NCBI GenBank assembly: GCA_965278945.1
Contig: OZ257128.1
Coordinates: forward strand, 2,790,001-2,854,000
DNA length: 64,000 nucleotides
DNA from: UBA10649 sp965278945
Lineage (GTDB): Bacteria > Actinomycetota > Actinomycetes > S36-B12
Reading direction: 5' to 3'
The first letter of the stretch is position 1. Each line of letters opens with the position of its first letter. Positions 15,552 through 24,058 of the stretch are shown here, piece after piece. The notes below the pieces were generated by a model that was given only the letters and a program-made list of their open reading frames with translations, did not search any database and was not told where the DNA came from. The position numbers and the translations under genes were made by a program.

Positions 15552-16275
15552 CGCGGATCGTCACCTGCACATGGCGACGGCGAATGCCGCTGCCTTCTGG
15601 ACCGCGCTCGGTGCCACGCGCGGACATGAGGTCATCAGGACCTCGTCGTACCTCGGGATCCTGACCGACACGAGGTTTGGCAATCGCATCCTGATGCTCT
15701 CGCCTGCTGCGTCCGACGTGGATGTCGCGCAGGTGCGCGACCTCGTGCGCAGTCGAGCGGGAGTGGCAACGACCGTCGAGGATCCCTTCGCCGCCATCGA
15801 GATCCCCGGACTCGGCCTGGAGCCGAGGCCCATGCCCGTCATGTCGCGCATGCCCCGACGCATCGACGGCACGTCCAGCTGGACGGTCACGCGCGTCACG
15901 ACGATCCCGGGCCTGCGCGAGGCCGAGCACACGATCGTGCACGGCTTCCCGCTCGCGCGCGTCCAGCCCTATGACGAAGGGGAGGTACTCCCTGACGCTT
16001 TGCTCGACTACCCCGGCTTCGAGGTGTTCCTCATCGGCGACGATGCAACAACCGTCGGCGCGTGCGTGACCATGACTGCCGCGGCATGCACGGGCGTGTA
16101 CTGGGTGACCACCCTGCCCGAGCACCGGTCCAAGGGCGTTGCCCGTGCACTGATGATTGCCGTCCTCGATCACCACTCCGAGCGAACGATGACGTTGGAC
16201 GCCTCCATCGCCGGCAAGCCGCTGTATGACTCGCTCGGATTCGACGTTGTTGCAGTGTCGACCTGGTGGACCTGA
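15538..16275 (+). CDS. GNAT-fold N-acetyltransferase
   Basis: A 245-residue protein whose C-terminal half is a GNAT domain: beta-4 VYWVTTLPEHRSKGVARALM (acetyl-CoA pyrophosphate loop, here HRSKGVA) and ASIAGKPLYDSLGFDVV. The N-terminal half (residues 1-110) looks like a degenerate GNAT or partner domain. It starts inside the 3' end of the SDR gene (14-base overlap), so the two are co-translated. Substrate unknown. Confidence 0.82.
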   Translation: MSTSSADRHLHMATANAAAFWTALGATRGHEVIRTSSYLGILTDTRFGNRILMLSPAASDVDVAQVRDLVRSRAGVATTVEDPFAAIEIPGLGLEPRPMPVMSRMPRRIDGTSSWTVTRVTTIPGLREAEHTIVHGFPLARVQPYDEGEVLPDALLDYPGFEVFLIGDDATTVGACVTMTAAACTGVYWVTTLPEHRSKGVARALMIAVLDHHSERTMTLDASIAGKPLYDSLGFDVVAVSTWWT

Positions 16276-16295
16276 TCGCCCCTACGCTTCGGTTC

Positions 16296-17435
16296 ATGCG
16301 AATCGTCGTTCTCGGTGCAGGCTTCGGTGGACTCGAACTGACCACGCTCCTCTCGGATGAGTTCGGTGCATCGGTCGAGATCGTCCTCATCGACAAGGGC
16401 GAAGGCTTCGTCTTCGGGTTCTCCAAGCTCGACGTCATGTTCGGACGCACGACGGCCGACCACGTCACCCATCGGTACTCGGACATCGTCAAGCCCGGCG
16501 TGAGAATCGTGCAGTCCACGGTTCGCTCTATCGACCCGGTATGCAAGGTCGTCACGACCGACGCCGGTGACTTCGACGCCGACATTCTGGTTGTCGCCCT
16601 CGGCGCGGATCTGCACCCGGAGGCAACGCCCGGTCTGCTCGAGGCCGGCCATGAGTTCTACACCGTCGCGGGCGCGTTCGCGCTGCGCGACGTGCTGGCC
16701 GAGTTCGGTGGCGGTCGGGTGATGATCGGACTGACCGGCACGCCGTTCAAGTGCCCGCCCGCACCGAGCGAGACGGCGCTGCTGATGCACGACTACCTGA
16801 CCGAGCGCGGCCTGCGAGAAGACAGCGAGATCACGCTGGTCATGCCCCTCGGCGTGCCCATCCCGCCCTCGCCCGAGGCATCCGCCGCGCTGCTGACGGC
16901 GTTCGCGGAGCGAGGCATCACCTGGCTGCCCGAGCTCCTCGTTCGCTCGCTAGACCCCGAACGCAAGGTCGCGATGCTGAGCAATGACGACGAGCTGCCC
17001 TTCGACCTGTTCCTCGGCGTGCCCATCCATCGCGCTCCAGCGGTGGTCGCCGAGTCGGGAATGACCGTCGACGGGTGGATCCCGGTCAACCCGCTCACTT
17101 TGGAGACAGCGTTTCCTGGTGTGTACGCGGTGGGCGATGTGACGAGCGTCGGCACGCCCAAGGCCGGAGTCTTCGCCGAGGGCCAGGCGATCATCGTGGC
17201 TGGTGCGATCAGCGCGCAGATCCGCGGAGCCGAGTTCGCGCCGACCTACGACGGTCGCGGCATCTGCTATCTCGAGTTCGGCCACGACCAGATCGCGAAG
17301 GTCGACGTCACCTTTCTCGCCGGCGAGCGTCCGCATGGCGGCCTCGAAGGCCCGTCAGCTCTCCTGGTCACGGACAAGACCGACTTCGGCAGGAACCGCG
17401 TGCGCCGGTGGTTCGGCCACGAGTGGGCGCAGTAG
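16296..17435 (+). CDS. FAD/NAD(P)-dependent oxidoreductase (sulfide:quinone reductase/NDH-2-like)
   Basis: A 379-residue flavoprotein with an N-terminal dinucleotide motif (MRIVVLGAGFGGLELTTLLS), an ATG-equivalent (VVALGADLHP) and a C-terminal FAD motif (GVYAVGDVTSVGTPKAGVFA). It lacks a clear second NAD motif, fitting the SQR/flavocytochrome-type group better than NDH-2. GTPFKCPPAPSETALL contains a cysteine at the place often used by SQR-like enzymes. The natural start is taken as the ATG at 16296; an in-frame GTG at 16266 overlaps the GNAT gene. Electron acceptor and donor unknown. Confidence 0.82.
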   Translation: MRIVVLGAGFGGLELTTLLSDEFGASVEIVLIDKGEGFVFGFSKLDVMFGRTTADHVTHRYSDIVKPGVRIVQSTVRSIDPVCKVVTTDAGDFDADILVVALGADLHPEATPGLLEAGHEFYTVAGAFALRDVLAEFGGGRVMIGLTGTPFKCPPAPSETALLMHDYLTERGLREDSEITLVMPLGVPIPPSPEASAALLTAFAERGITWLPELLVRSLDPERKVAMLSNDDELPFDLFLGVPIHRAPAVVAESGMTVDGWIPVNPLTLETAFPGVYAVGDVTSVGTPKAGVFAEGQAIIVAGAISAQIRGAEFAPTYDGRGICYLEFGHDQIAKVDVTFLAGERPHGGLEGPSALLVTDKTDFGRNRVRRWFGHEWAQ

Positions 17436-17439
17436 CCGG

Positions 17440-17787
17440 TCAGTGAAAGGCGGGGTTGAACAAGATCACGAGGTTCGCCGCGAGTCCGATGACCGGCAGG
17501 ATGATGATGGCGACGAGTGCGAAGACTCGATTGCGTCGGCCCGCACGAGTCGAGCGGCTCGAGACAAGTCCCCAGACGAGCGCGGCGACGGGAAGCACGA
17601 AGCTGATGACCAACCATGTCAGCGTTGCGATGACCACCCCGTTGGCGCAGTTGTCGCCACCCGAGTCGCAGGCCATCGCGTTGCCAATCAGGACCCCGCC
17701 CGCGACGACAAGCGTGCCGGCAAGCATCACTCCGTAGACAACACCGAGGACCACGCTTGGCAGGCCGCCGCGGGTCTCCTCGCTCAT
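17440..17787 (-). CDS. hypothetical membrane protein (115 aa)
   Basis: Three transmembrane helices (residues about 12-36, 48-72, 88-110), with an external loop holding CDSGGDNC, a likely disulfide, and an arginine-rich cytoplasmic loop (SSRSTRAGRRNR). No family recognised. Its ATG overlaps the stop of the upstream flavoprotein gene as ATGA, so the two are translated together. Confidence 0.72.
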   Translation of the reverse strand: MSEETRGGLPSVVLGVVYGVMLAGTLVVAGGVLIGNAMACDSGGDNCANGVVIATLTWLVISFVLPVAALVWGLVSSRSTRAGRRNRVFALVAIIILPVIGLAANLVILFNPAFH

Positions 17788-18212
17788 GCCGACATGTCAT
17801 GCACGGCAACGACTTTGACGATCAGGCAACGCATCGCGAGCTCGCCAGGCACGCCGTTCCGCTCCCCGAACTCCGCTGCCCGCTCGGCACCCATGTAGCG
17901 ACCCCCAATCCGAGTCGCGATGTCGCGCACGATGTCGAGATCGTCCACGAGCGTCACATCGAGGTCGAGTCGGACGAAGGCGTAGGGCGGCTCCTCGAGG
18001 TCGACGACGAGGCAGGCCCGCGGGTCCAGCCGAAGCGAGCGCGCCTTCGGAGTGTCCGTGCCCGTGTTGAACCACAGCGTCAGGTCATCGTCGATCACGA
18101 ACCACACGGGAGTCACGGTGGGCTTGCCGCTCGGCAGGACCAGAGCGAGCTTTCCGGTCCGGGTTCCTTCCCGCAGGAAGGCCAACCATTCGGACTCAGG
18201 CATCTGGCGCAT
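17784..18212 (-). CDS. PPOX-class F420/FMN-dependent protein
   Basis: A 142-residue split-barrel flavin-binding protein. MPESEWLAFLREGTRTGKLA, LPSGKPTVTPVWFVIDDD and WFNTGTDTPKARSLRLDPR match the actinobacterial PPOX-class F420-dependent group. These bind FMN or F420 as dimers and reduce small organic substrates. The ATG at 18212 fits the family length; GTG at 18218 is an alternative. It forms an operon with the small membrane protein downstream (4-base overlap). Confidence 0.83.
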   Translation of the reverse strand: MRQMPESEWLAFLREGTRTGKLALVLPSGKPTVTPVWFVIDDDLTLWFNTGTDTPKARSLRLDPRACLVVDLEEPPYAFVRLDLDVTLVDDLDIVRDIATRIGGRYMGAERAAEFGERNGVPGELAMRCLIVKVVAVHDMSA

Positions 18213-18286
18213 GCGCACATCCTGTCGTGATGCGCGAGGAACAGGTCCGGGTTCGCTCCGATTCGGGGTAGTGCGACAGTTGGCCC

Positions 18287-18892
18287 ATGCCCCGAATCCG
18301 GCGAGTGCTCGCCGTCTCGTCCCTTGCCCTGCTCGCGATCGTCGGCCTGTCAGCGGCACCGGCCAGCGCCCACTCGAAACTGGTCTCCACGAGCCCTGCC
18401 GATGGCGCAGTTCTCGATGCACCGCCCGCGTCGGTCGCGTTCATCTTCGACGAGACCCTGCTCGAGGGCACCGAGACGATCTCGATCAATGACGAGCAGG
18501 GCAACGTCATCGTGACCGCGCCGGCGACCGTCGATGGCGACACCATCTCCCTGACGTGGCCGGCGCAGGCGAGCGAGGGGACCTTCCAGGCCGCATACCG
18601 CGTGGTCTCCGGCGATGGGCATCCCGTGACGGGTGCGATCACCATCACCATCAGCGGCACCGGCACCGGCACCGGCGCCTCGTCGTCCGAACCCGCGTCC
18701 GAACCCGCACCCGCATCCGCGCCCGCGACGCCGGTCGCGACACCCACGCCCACGTCGGCACCGACGGAACCGGTAACGACGAGCGAACCGGCAAGCGGTG
18801 TGGCCGGCAGCCTTGTTGTCATCGTCGCCCTAGGCGTGCTGGTCCTCGTCGTCGTCGCCGGAGTTGCCCTCTGGCGACGACGACGCAGCTAG
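18287..18892 (+). CDS. CopC-domain protein with C-terminal membrane anchor
   Basis: A 201-residue exported protein. The signal peptide ends ...PASAHSKLVS, leaving a His near the new N-terminus, and SGDGHPVTGAI supplies the second conserved CopC histidine region, the usual Cu(II) site. The CopC domain (residues about 28-125) is followed by a Gly-Thr run and a Pro/Ala/Ser/Thr linker (residues about 128-170), then one helix and a cluster of arginines (WRRRRS), which anchors it in the membrane. No CopD gene is adjacent, so a free-standing copper-binding role is likely. The stop is 2 bases from the convergent gene. Confidence 0.88.
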   Translation: MPRIRRVLAVSSLALLAIVGLSAAPASAHSKLVSTSPADGAVLDAPPASVAFIFDETLLEGTETISINDEQGNVIVTAPATVDGDTISLTWPAQASEGTFQAAYRVVSGDGHPVTGAITITISGTGTGTGASSSEPASEPAPASAPATPVATPTPTSAPTEPVTTSEPASGVAGSLVVIVALGVLVLVVVAGVALWRRRRS

Positions 18893-18894
18893 GA

Positions 18895-19446
18895 CTACTG
18901 GACCGGCTGCATGCTCCTGGCGATCTTGACCAGTTGCTTCGCGCTGATGCCGCCTGATGTCTCGATCTCGACGTTGACCTTGCGCAAGCCCTGGGCCGCG
19001 GGCAGCGTGACGAGCAGGTAGCCGCCGACCCTCTTGACATCCTGCGGCATGCAGGAGGCGTCGGGGTCGCAGTAGGCATAGACCTTCGCCGTCGCGCCCT
19101 TCACGTTGGCCGCGCGGACCTGCGCGCCATCTCCGGGATCCGAGCAGATCGGGTTGCCTTCGAACACCGTGAACTGAGCACCGCTCTTGGTGCCGTACTT
19201 CACGACGAGGTTCTCCTCTGTGCCGCTGGGGCAGTTGCCGTCGCCGCTGGCCTTCTTCGGCATCGTCAGCCCGGCCGTGAACGAGGGCTGGTAGACCGTG
19301 TAGGTCACGCCGACCTGGATGTCCTCGTACGGATTGCCGGTGCCCATCGCCTGAGCCGGCAACGCCGACGCGACCATGCCCAGCCCTGCGACTGCGGCGG
19401 CCGTGACGGCGAGGATCCCGCGGCGGGTCTTTCGGGTATCGGTCAT
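18895..19446 (-). CDS. secreted hypothetical protein (183 aa)
   Basis: N-terminus MTDTRKTRRGILAVTAAAVA with a twin-arginine-like RKTRRG followed by a hydrophobic helix and an AQA cleavage site, so probably exported. The mature part is a beta-rich domain with three likely disulfide pairs (CPSGT, ICSDPG, CDPDASC) and a C-terminal helix KQLVKIARSMQPV. No family recognised. ATG at 19446 follows AAGGGAGAAGACC. It is divergent from the pterin dehydratase gene with only 46 bases between starts. Confidence 0.7.
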   Translation of the reverse strand: MTDTRKTRRGILAVTAAAVAGLGMVASALPAQAMGTGNPYEDIQVGVTYTVYQPSFTAGLTMPKKASGDGNCPSGTEENLVVKYGTKSGAQFTVFEGNPICSDPGDGAQVRAANVKGATAKVYAYCDPDASCMPQDVKRVGGYLLVTLPAAQGLRKVNVEIETSGGISAKQLVKIARSMQPVQ

Positions 19447-19492
19447 GGTCTTCTCCCTTATGTGAATGCTTCGTCTGCTGGACAATGTACCC

Positions 19493-19783
19493 ATGCGCGA
19501 CCGCCTCCTAAACCTCGACGAACGGCGGGAACTGACGTCGATCCTTCCCGCGTGGACGGTTGGCGACACGACGCTCGAACGCGAGGTCACGGCTGCCACG
19601 TTCCTCGGCGCGATCGACTGGGTCGTCCAGATTGCCCGCGAGGCCGAGGACGTAGATCACCATCCCGACATCGACATCCGCTGGCGCAAGGTGCGACTCG
19701 TGCTGTCCACGCACGACTCCGGTGGGCTCACGTCGCGCGACGTCGACCTGGCCCGCCGCATCGACTCGATCGTCGACGCCTAG
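19493..19783 (+). CDS. 4a-hydroxytetrahydrobiopterin dehydratase (PCD)
   Basis: A 96-residue pterin-4a-carbinolamine dehydratase. The signature EAEDVDHHPDIDIRWRKVRL contains the paired active-site histidines and the following Asp and Trp, and GGLTSRDVDLARRID closes the domain. The family recycles oxidised pterin after aromatic amino acid hydroxylation or acts in molybdopterin/folate-linked steps; no hydroxylase gene is nearby. ATG at 19493 matches the family length; an earlier in-frame ATG at 19466 would overlap the divergent promoter. Its stop overlaps the stop of the convergent flavoprotein by 4 bases. Confidence 0.88.
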   Translation: MRDRLLNLDERRELTSILPAWTVGDTTLEREVTAATFLGAIDWVVQIAREAEDVDHHPDIDIRWRKVRLVLSTHDSGGLTSRDVDLARRIDSIVDA

Positions 19784-21429
19784 CCGATTGCGGCCGCGGC
19801 AGCCCGTCCCGCCGTTCGGCCGGAGAACAGGCACCCGCCGAGGAAGGTGCCCTCGAGCGAGTTGTACCCGTGCATGCCACCGCCTCCGAAACCGCTGACC
19901 TCGCCGGCCGCATACACGCCCTGCAGGGGCTCGCCCCCAGGCTGCAGTACGCGGGCCTGCAGGTCCGTCTCCAGTCCGCCGAGGGTCTTGCGCGTGAGGA
20001 TGTTCAGCCGTACGGCGATCAGCGGACCCGCCTTCGGGTCGAGGATCCGGTGCGGTGTGGCGACTCGAATGAGCCGGTCGCCTCGGTACCTTCGTGCACC
20101 GCGGATCGCGGTGATCTGCGCGTCCTTGGTGAAGGTGTTCTCGATCTCGCGATCGCGCGCGACGATGATGCGCTCGATGCTCGCCGCGTCGAGAAGCGGC
20201 TCATCAGCAATGGCATTCATTCCGGCGACCAGCTCGGGAAGGGTGCGGGCAACGACAAAGTCGGCGCCTTGATTCTTGAACGCCTCGACGGGTCCAGGCG
20301 CCCCGCCCCAGGCCCGGCCGAGCACCTGCCGGATGCTCTTGCCGGTGAGGTCGGGGTTCTGCTCGGAGCCCGAGAGCGCGAACTCTTTCTCGATTATCTT
20401 CTGCGTGAGGATGAACCACGAGTAGTCGTGCCCGGTGCTCATGATGTGGCCGAGCGTGCCGAGGCTGTCGAAGCCCGGGAAGTACGGAGCCGGGAGCCGA
20501 TTGCCCAGCGCGTCAAGCCACAGCGACGACGGGCCGGGCAGGATGCGGATGCCGTGGTTGTCCCAGATCGGGTCCCAGTTCTGCAGGCCCTCGGTGTAGT
20601 GCCACATGCGGTCCGGGTTGATGATGCGAGCTCCGGCGGACTCGGTGATCGCGAGCATGCGGCCGTCGACGTGCGCGGGCACGCCCGCGACCATGCGCTT
20701 CGGCGGATTGCCCAGGCGTGCGGGCCACGACTTGCGCACAAGATCGTGATCCCCGCCGATGCCGCCCGACGTGACGATCACCGCCTGCGCGGAGAGCTCG
20801 AACTCGCCGACCGCGACGCGCGAACTGGGTCGACCGCGCTCCGCGTCGCTCGGTTCGAGGATGGTGCCGCGCACGCCCGTGATGACGCCACCGGTGCTGA
20901 CCAGTCCGTCCACCTGATGCCGGAACAGCATCGTCACGCGACCGCTGGAAACCGCCTCGCGAACGCGCCGCTCGAACGGAGCCACGATCCCCGGCCCGGT
21001 TCCCCACGTGATGTGAAAGCGCGGCACCGAGTTGCCGTGCCCGCTCGCCCGGCCATCGCCCCTCTCGGCCCAGCCGACGACGGGAAACAGCCGGTGACCC
21101 ATGGCGTGCAGCCAGGAGCGCTTCTCGCCGGAGGCGAAGTGGAGATACGCCTCGGCCCACTTTCGGGGCCAGTGGTCCTCCTCGCGATCGAACTGGGCGC
21201 TGCCCATCCAGTCCTGCGTGGCCAGGCCCAGCGAGTCGTGGATTCCCATGCGCCGCTGCTCGGGCGAATTGACGAGGAACAACCCGCCGAGCGACCAGAA
21301 CGCCTGACCGCCGAGGTTCGCTTCGGGCTCCTGCTCGAGCAGGATCACCCGGCGTCCCGCGTCGGCCAACTCGGCCGCCGCTACCAGTCCCGCAAGCCCG
21401 CCCCCGACAACGATCGCATCCGCGTCCAT
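19780..21429 (-). CDS. FAD-binding dehydrogenase (KstD/fumarate reductase flavoprotein family)
   Basis: A 549-residue flavoprotein. N-terminal FAD motif DAIVVGGGLAGLVAAAELAD, then LLEQEPEANLGGQAFWSLGG, and C-terminal VYAAGEVSGFGGGGMHGYNS and LEGTFLGGCLFSGRTAGRAA. The layout matches the conserved actinobacterial FAD-binding dehydrogenase group related to 3-ketosteroid delta-1-dehydrogenase and fumarate reductase. The true substrate is unknown; steroid activity is not implied by motifs alone. It is convergent with, and just overlaps, the pterin dehydratase gene. Confidence 0.87.
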   Translation of the reverse strand: MDADAIVVGGGLAGLVAAAELADAGRRVILLEQEPEANLGGQAFWSLGGLFLVNSPEQRRMGIHDSLGLATQDWMGSAQFDREEDHWPRKWAEAYLHFASGEKRSWLHAMGHRLFPVVGWAERGDGRASGHGNSVPRFHITWGTGPGIVAPFERRVREAVSSGRVTMLFRHQVDGLVSTGGVITGVRGTILEPSDAERGRPSSRVAVGEFELSAQAVIVTSGGIGGDHDLVRKSWPARLGNPPKRMVAGVPAHVDGRMLAITESAGARIINPDRMWHYTEGLQNWDPIWDNHGIRILPGPSSLWLDALGNRLPAPYFPGFDSLGTLGHIMSTGHDYSWFILTQKIIEKEFALSGSEQNPDLTGKSIRQVLGRAWGGAPGPVEAFKNQGADFVVARTLPELVAGMNAIADEPLLDAASIERIIVARDREIENTFTKDAQITAIRGARRYRGDRLIRVATPHRILDPKAGPLIAVRLNILTRKTLGGLETDLQARVLQPGGEPLQGVYAAGEVSGFGGGGMHGYNSLEGTFLGGCLFSGRTAGRAAAAAIG

Positions 21430-21480
21430 GGGTCGATCATGCCGATGTCGGGCGCCCGATGCGACGGAATGCGGCCAGCA

Positions 21481-21912
21481 CTACCCCTGCGGTGCAGTCG
21501 GTGCGGTGCCCTGCTGCGGACGAACGGGTGCGGAATCCGGCATGCCCTGCAGACCGGGGCCGCCCTGCATGTCCGGACGGCTCTGCGGCCGCGGACCGCT
21601 CGGCATGCCCTGACCGCGATCGAAGCCACTACCGGCATCGTCGCGATCGATGCGCAGCATCATGCGACTGCCGTCGCCCCGGCCGTCATGCTTTGCGGTC
21701 ACGTGGCCGAGGACGAACCCCGCCGCACCTGACATGAAGATAAGTCCGACTGCTACCACGGCGCCGACAACCTCAAGGATCGTGCGCGTGTGCGACTTCT
21801 TCTCTGCGACGACAACGGGTGCGGGCGCAACCGGCTGCTGCTCGGGAAGGCGCACGGCCTGGCTCACTGTTGGCGTGGCGTCGGGCTCTGCATCGGCGTT
21901 GTTCTCGGTCAC
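21481..21912 (-). CDS. single-pass membrane protein with Pro/Gly-rich exterior
   Basis: A 143-residue protein with an acidic, Pro/Ala-rich N-terminus (residues 1-38), a lysine-rich stop (EKKSHTRT), one transmembrane helix (LEVVGAVVAVGLIFMSGAAG), and an external region rich in Gly, Pro, Gln, Arg and Met (MPSGPRPQSRPDMQGGPGLQ). The disordered exterior suggests a cell-wall spanning or sensor-like role, which is not proven. The GTG at 21912 is preceded by GAGGGAGCACAC; a start at 21957 is also open. Confidence 0.68.
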   Translation of the reverse strand: MTENNADAEPDATPTVSQAVRLPEQQPVAPAPVVVAEKKSHTRTILEVVGAVVAVGLIFMSGAAGFVLGHVTAKHDGRGDGSRMMLRIDRDDAGSGFDRGQGMPSGPRPQSRPDMQGGPGLQGMPDSAPVRPQQGTAPTAPQG

Positions 21913-22005
21913 GTGTGCTCCCTCGTCGGCTGGACTGCTCCTGAACTGGGGCCTCACGGTGCCGTAGTCAGGTGAAGGAGGCGTGCTGAGCGTGTTTGGG
22001 GAAGG

Positions 22006-22560
22006 TCAGGATTCCGCTCGGCAGGCTCCCCACAGTCCAGCGCCCACTGACCGAGCCGCATCCTCCGCCGCGCGGAACTCCTGCTTCCACGCGAACGGCG
22101 TCGGTCCGTACTGCTGCTCCTCGGCGTAGCCGCGCGCCACCGCGTCGAGGTTGAACAACGAGAGTGACCCACCGGAACCCTCGACCCACACATACGCGAG
22201 CGTGCGCCCGAAGCGATCGGTTCGACCCTGCGAGTCATCGAACTCGAGGGTGACCGTGCGGCCGGTCAGAGAATCCTTCGCGAAGTCCGAGGCCTCCGGC
22301 CCGAAGCAGTCGACTGGTGAGTCGGGCTTGACCGTCTCCGGCGTATCGATGCCGATCATGCGGACAGTGACGTCCTGACCCGCCCGGTTCACATGGATCG
22401 TGTCGCCGTCGACCACCCTGATGACACCGAGACCCGCTGCTGTCTCCCCTCGCGGGGCAAGTCCGTCCGTCGTCGGGCCTTGAACCGGCAGTGCGGACGT
22501 TCCACCGCACGCGACGAGCATTGCCCCAACAGCGACGAGGGCGGCAAACCGGCTAAACAC
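22006..22560 (-). CDS. thermonuclease-family lipoprotein (SNase-like)
   Basis: A 184-residue lipoprotein: the signal FSRFAALVAVGAMLVACGG contains a lipobox with Cys for lipid attachment. The SNase domain follows (residues about 44-180): IRVVDGDTIHVNRAG, VRMIGIDTPETVKPDSPVDC (catalytic Arg and Glu) and RTDRFGRTLAYVWV (second catalytic Arg). Expected to cut DNA and RNA outside the membrane in a Ca2+-dependent way. GTG at 22560 is chosen because it opens the signal peptide directly; residues upstream of it come from the inverted repeat region. Confidence 0.85.
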   Translation of the reverse strand: MFSRFAALVAVGAMLVACGGTSALPVQGPTTDGLAPRGETAAGLGVIRVVDGDTIHVNRAGQDVTVRMIGIDTPETVKPDSPVDCFGPEASDFAKDSLTGRTVTLEFDDSQGRTDRFGRTLAYVWVEGSGGSLSLFNLDAVARGYAEEQQYGPTPFAWKQEFRAAEDAARSVGAGLWGACRAES

Positions 22561-22595
22561 GTCGCGAACGTAGCCGACTCCCCCGACCACCCCGT

Positions 22596-22652
22596 CGACC
22601 TTGAGGTTGGCGTGGGAATCAGCGGATGAAAGCCACGCCAACCTCAAGGTCG
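22596..22652. repeat. perfect 20-bp inverted repeat between divergent genes
   Basis: Arms CGACCTTGAGGTTGGCGTGG (22596-22615) and its exact complement (22633-22652) flank a 17-base spacer. It lies between the divergently read nuclease lipoprotein gene (start 22560) and ppk2 (start 22674). A repeat this long and exact could be a protein-binding site, an RNA hairpin in the ppk2 leader, or the remnant of a small mobile element. Confidence 0.75.
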
Positions 22653-22673
22653 GCGGAGTGCTTGACTGGCTCC

Positions 22674-23519
22674 GTGAGCAAGAAGAAGGACGCGAAGAAG
22701 GCCAGGGACTCGGCTCGGGTTCCGAAGCCGATCTACGAGGCCGAGCTGTACCGGCTGCAGGCCGAGCTGGTGAAGGTGCAGGAGTGGGTACGACTCGAAG
22801 GCGTGCGACTGGTCGTCATCTTCGAAGGTCGCGATGCAGCGGGAAAGGGCTCGGCGATCAAGCGCGTCACGGAGTACCTCAACCCGCGAGTCGCGGGCAT
22901 CGTCGCGCTGCCCACGCCGAACGATCGCGAGCGCTCACAGTGGTACTTCCAGCGTTACGTTGCCGAACTGCCTGCCGCCGGGGAGATCCGGCTGTTCGAC
23001 CGCTCCTGGTACAACCGCGCGGGCGTCGAGAAGGTCATGGGATTCTGCACTCCCGAGGAGTACCAGCGCTTCTTGCACCAGGCGCCCCAGTTCGAGCGGA
23101 TGCTGATCGAGGACGGCATCATCCTGCGCAAGTACTGGTTCAGCGTCAGCGATGCCGAGCAGGAGGCGCGATTCGCCTCGCGCCTCGAAGACCCGATGCG
23201 CCAGTGGAAGCTGTCACCGATGGACCTGGAGTCGATCACGCGCTGGGAGGACTACTCGCGCGCGAAGGACCAGATGCTCGTGCACACCGACATTCCCGAG
23301 TCGCCGTGGTTCATCGTCGAGGCTGACGACAAGCGACGCGCACGGCTGAACATGATTCATCACCTGCTGTCGACGATCCCGTACCACGCAACGACCAGGC
23401 CCCCGCTCGAACTGCCGAAGCGGCCACCGACGGTCGGGTACGAGCGTCCGCCGCGCGACCTGAGCCACTACGTGCCGGACTACGCGGCAGAGGTGATCAG
23501 GTCCAGCGCTGACCAGTGA
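22674..23519 (+). CDS. ppk2: polyphosphate kinase 2
   Basis: A 281-residue PPK2 enzyme, which uses polyphosphate to phosphorylate nucleoside di- or monophosphates. Walker A is FEGRDAAGKGSAIKR (residues about 49-63), the lid is NDRERSQWYFQRYVAELPAA, and Walker B is IRLFDRSWYNRAGVE; SPMDLESITRWEDY and TDIPESPWFIVEADDKRRAR are family hallmarks. The GTG at 22674 (VSKKKDAKKARD) is preferred; an ATG at 22626 would make the 3' arm of an inverted repeat coding. Its 3' end overlaps the convergent DinB gene by 23 bases. Confidence 0.93.
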   Translation: MSKKKDAKKARDSARVPKPIYEAELYRLQAELVKVQEWVRLEGVRLVVIFEGRDAAGKGSAIKRVTEYLNPRVAGIVALPTPNDRERSQWYFQRYVAELPAAGEIRLFDRSWYNRAGVEKVMGFCTPEEYQRFLHQAPQFERMLIEDGIILRKYWFSVSDAEQEARFASRLEDPMRQWKLSPMDLESITRWEDYSRAKDQMLVHTDIPESPWFIVEADDKRRARLNMIHHLLSTIPYHATTRPPLELPKRPPTVGYERPPRDLSHYVPDYAAEVIRSSADQ

Positions 23520-24030
23520 CGTCGGTGAGATGGTGGATGGGATCGTGCAGGACGTAGCGCGTGAATGACTCGACGGTGAAGCCCGCACCATCGCTGCGCT
23601 GACCGGCGCGCGGCCACGCATCCTCGGGCAGTGACCGCAGATAGCCCGCGAACTCCGCGACGTTGGCGGCGATCTGGGCGCTCACCACGGTGATGTCCTG
23701 CGAGGCGTAGTCGTCGTCGACGGCCGTGGTGTCCTGATCCCAGTTCGCGAAGGTCGGCAGCTCCTCGTTGACCATCAGGCCGGTGCGATACGTGCCCAGG
23801 CCGAACACATCCCGCACATGGCAGGCGTACTCCAGCGGAGACCACACGAGCGGTTGCGGTCGCGTCCCCGGATCGTCGATGACGCTGATCGCAGCCACCC
23901 AGCGATCCCCGACCGTCGACGCCAGCGCGGCGAGGTCGTCGCGCGCAGGCTCGGCTGTATCGAACCCGCACTCCGGACAGCGCTCGGCGAGCACCCACGT
24001 CCAGTCCTTGGTCTCCGGGGGAATGTTCAT
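23497..24030 (-). CDS. DinB family protein with N-terminal CxxC
   Basis: A 177-residue four-helix DinB-type protein. CPECGFDTAEPARDDLAAL near the N-terminus is typical of the actinobacterial DinB subgroup, and PLVWSPLEYACHVRDVFGLG and LHDPIHHLTDVTGQRW carry the three histidines of the metal site. The subgroup is related to mycothiol-dependent enzymes; the exact reaction is unknown. Second DinB-fold gene in the window. It ends inside the end of ppk2. Confidence 0.83.
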   Translation of the reverse strand: MNIPPETKDWTWVLAERCPECGFDTAEPARDDLAALASTVGDRWVAAISVIDDPGTRPQPLVWSPLEYACHVRDVFGLGTYRTGLMVNEELPTFANWDQDTTAVDDDYASQDITVVSAQIAANVAEFAGYLRSLPEDAWPRAGQRSDGAGFTVESFTRYVLHDPIHHLTDVTGQRWT

Positions 24031-24058
24031 CCCGCAAACCTAGTTCCCGAGGCCTACC

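Noticed and set aside
19462..21732. 756-codon plus-strand frame opposite the KstD-like gene
   Set aside because: Translation is arginine/histidine-rich shadow sequence; the minus-strand flavoprotein has clear FAD motifs.
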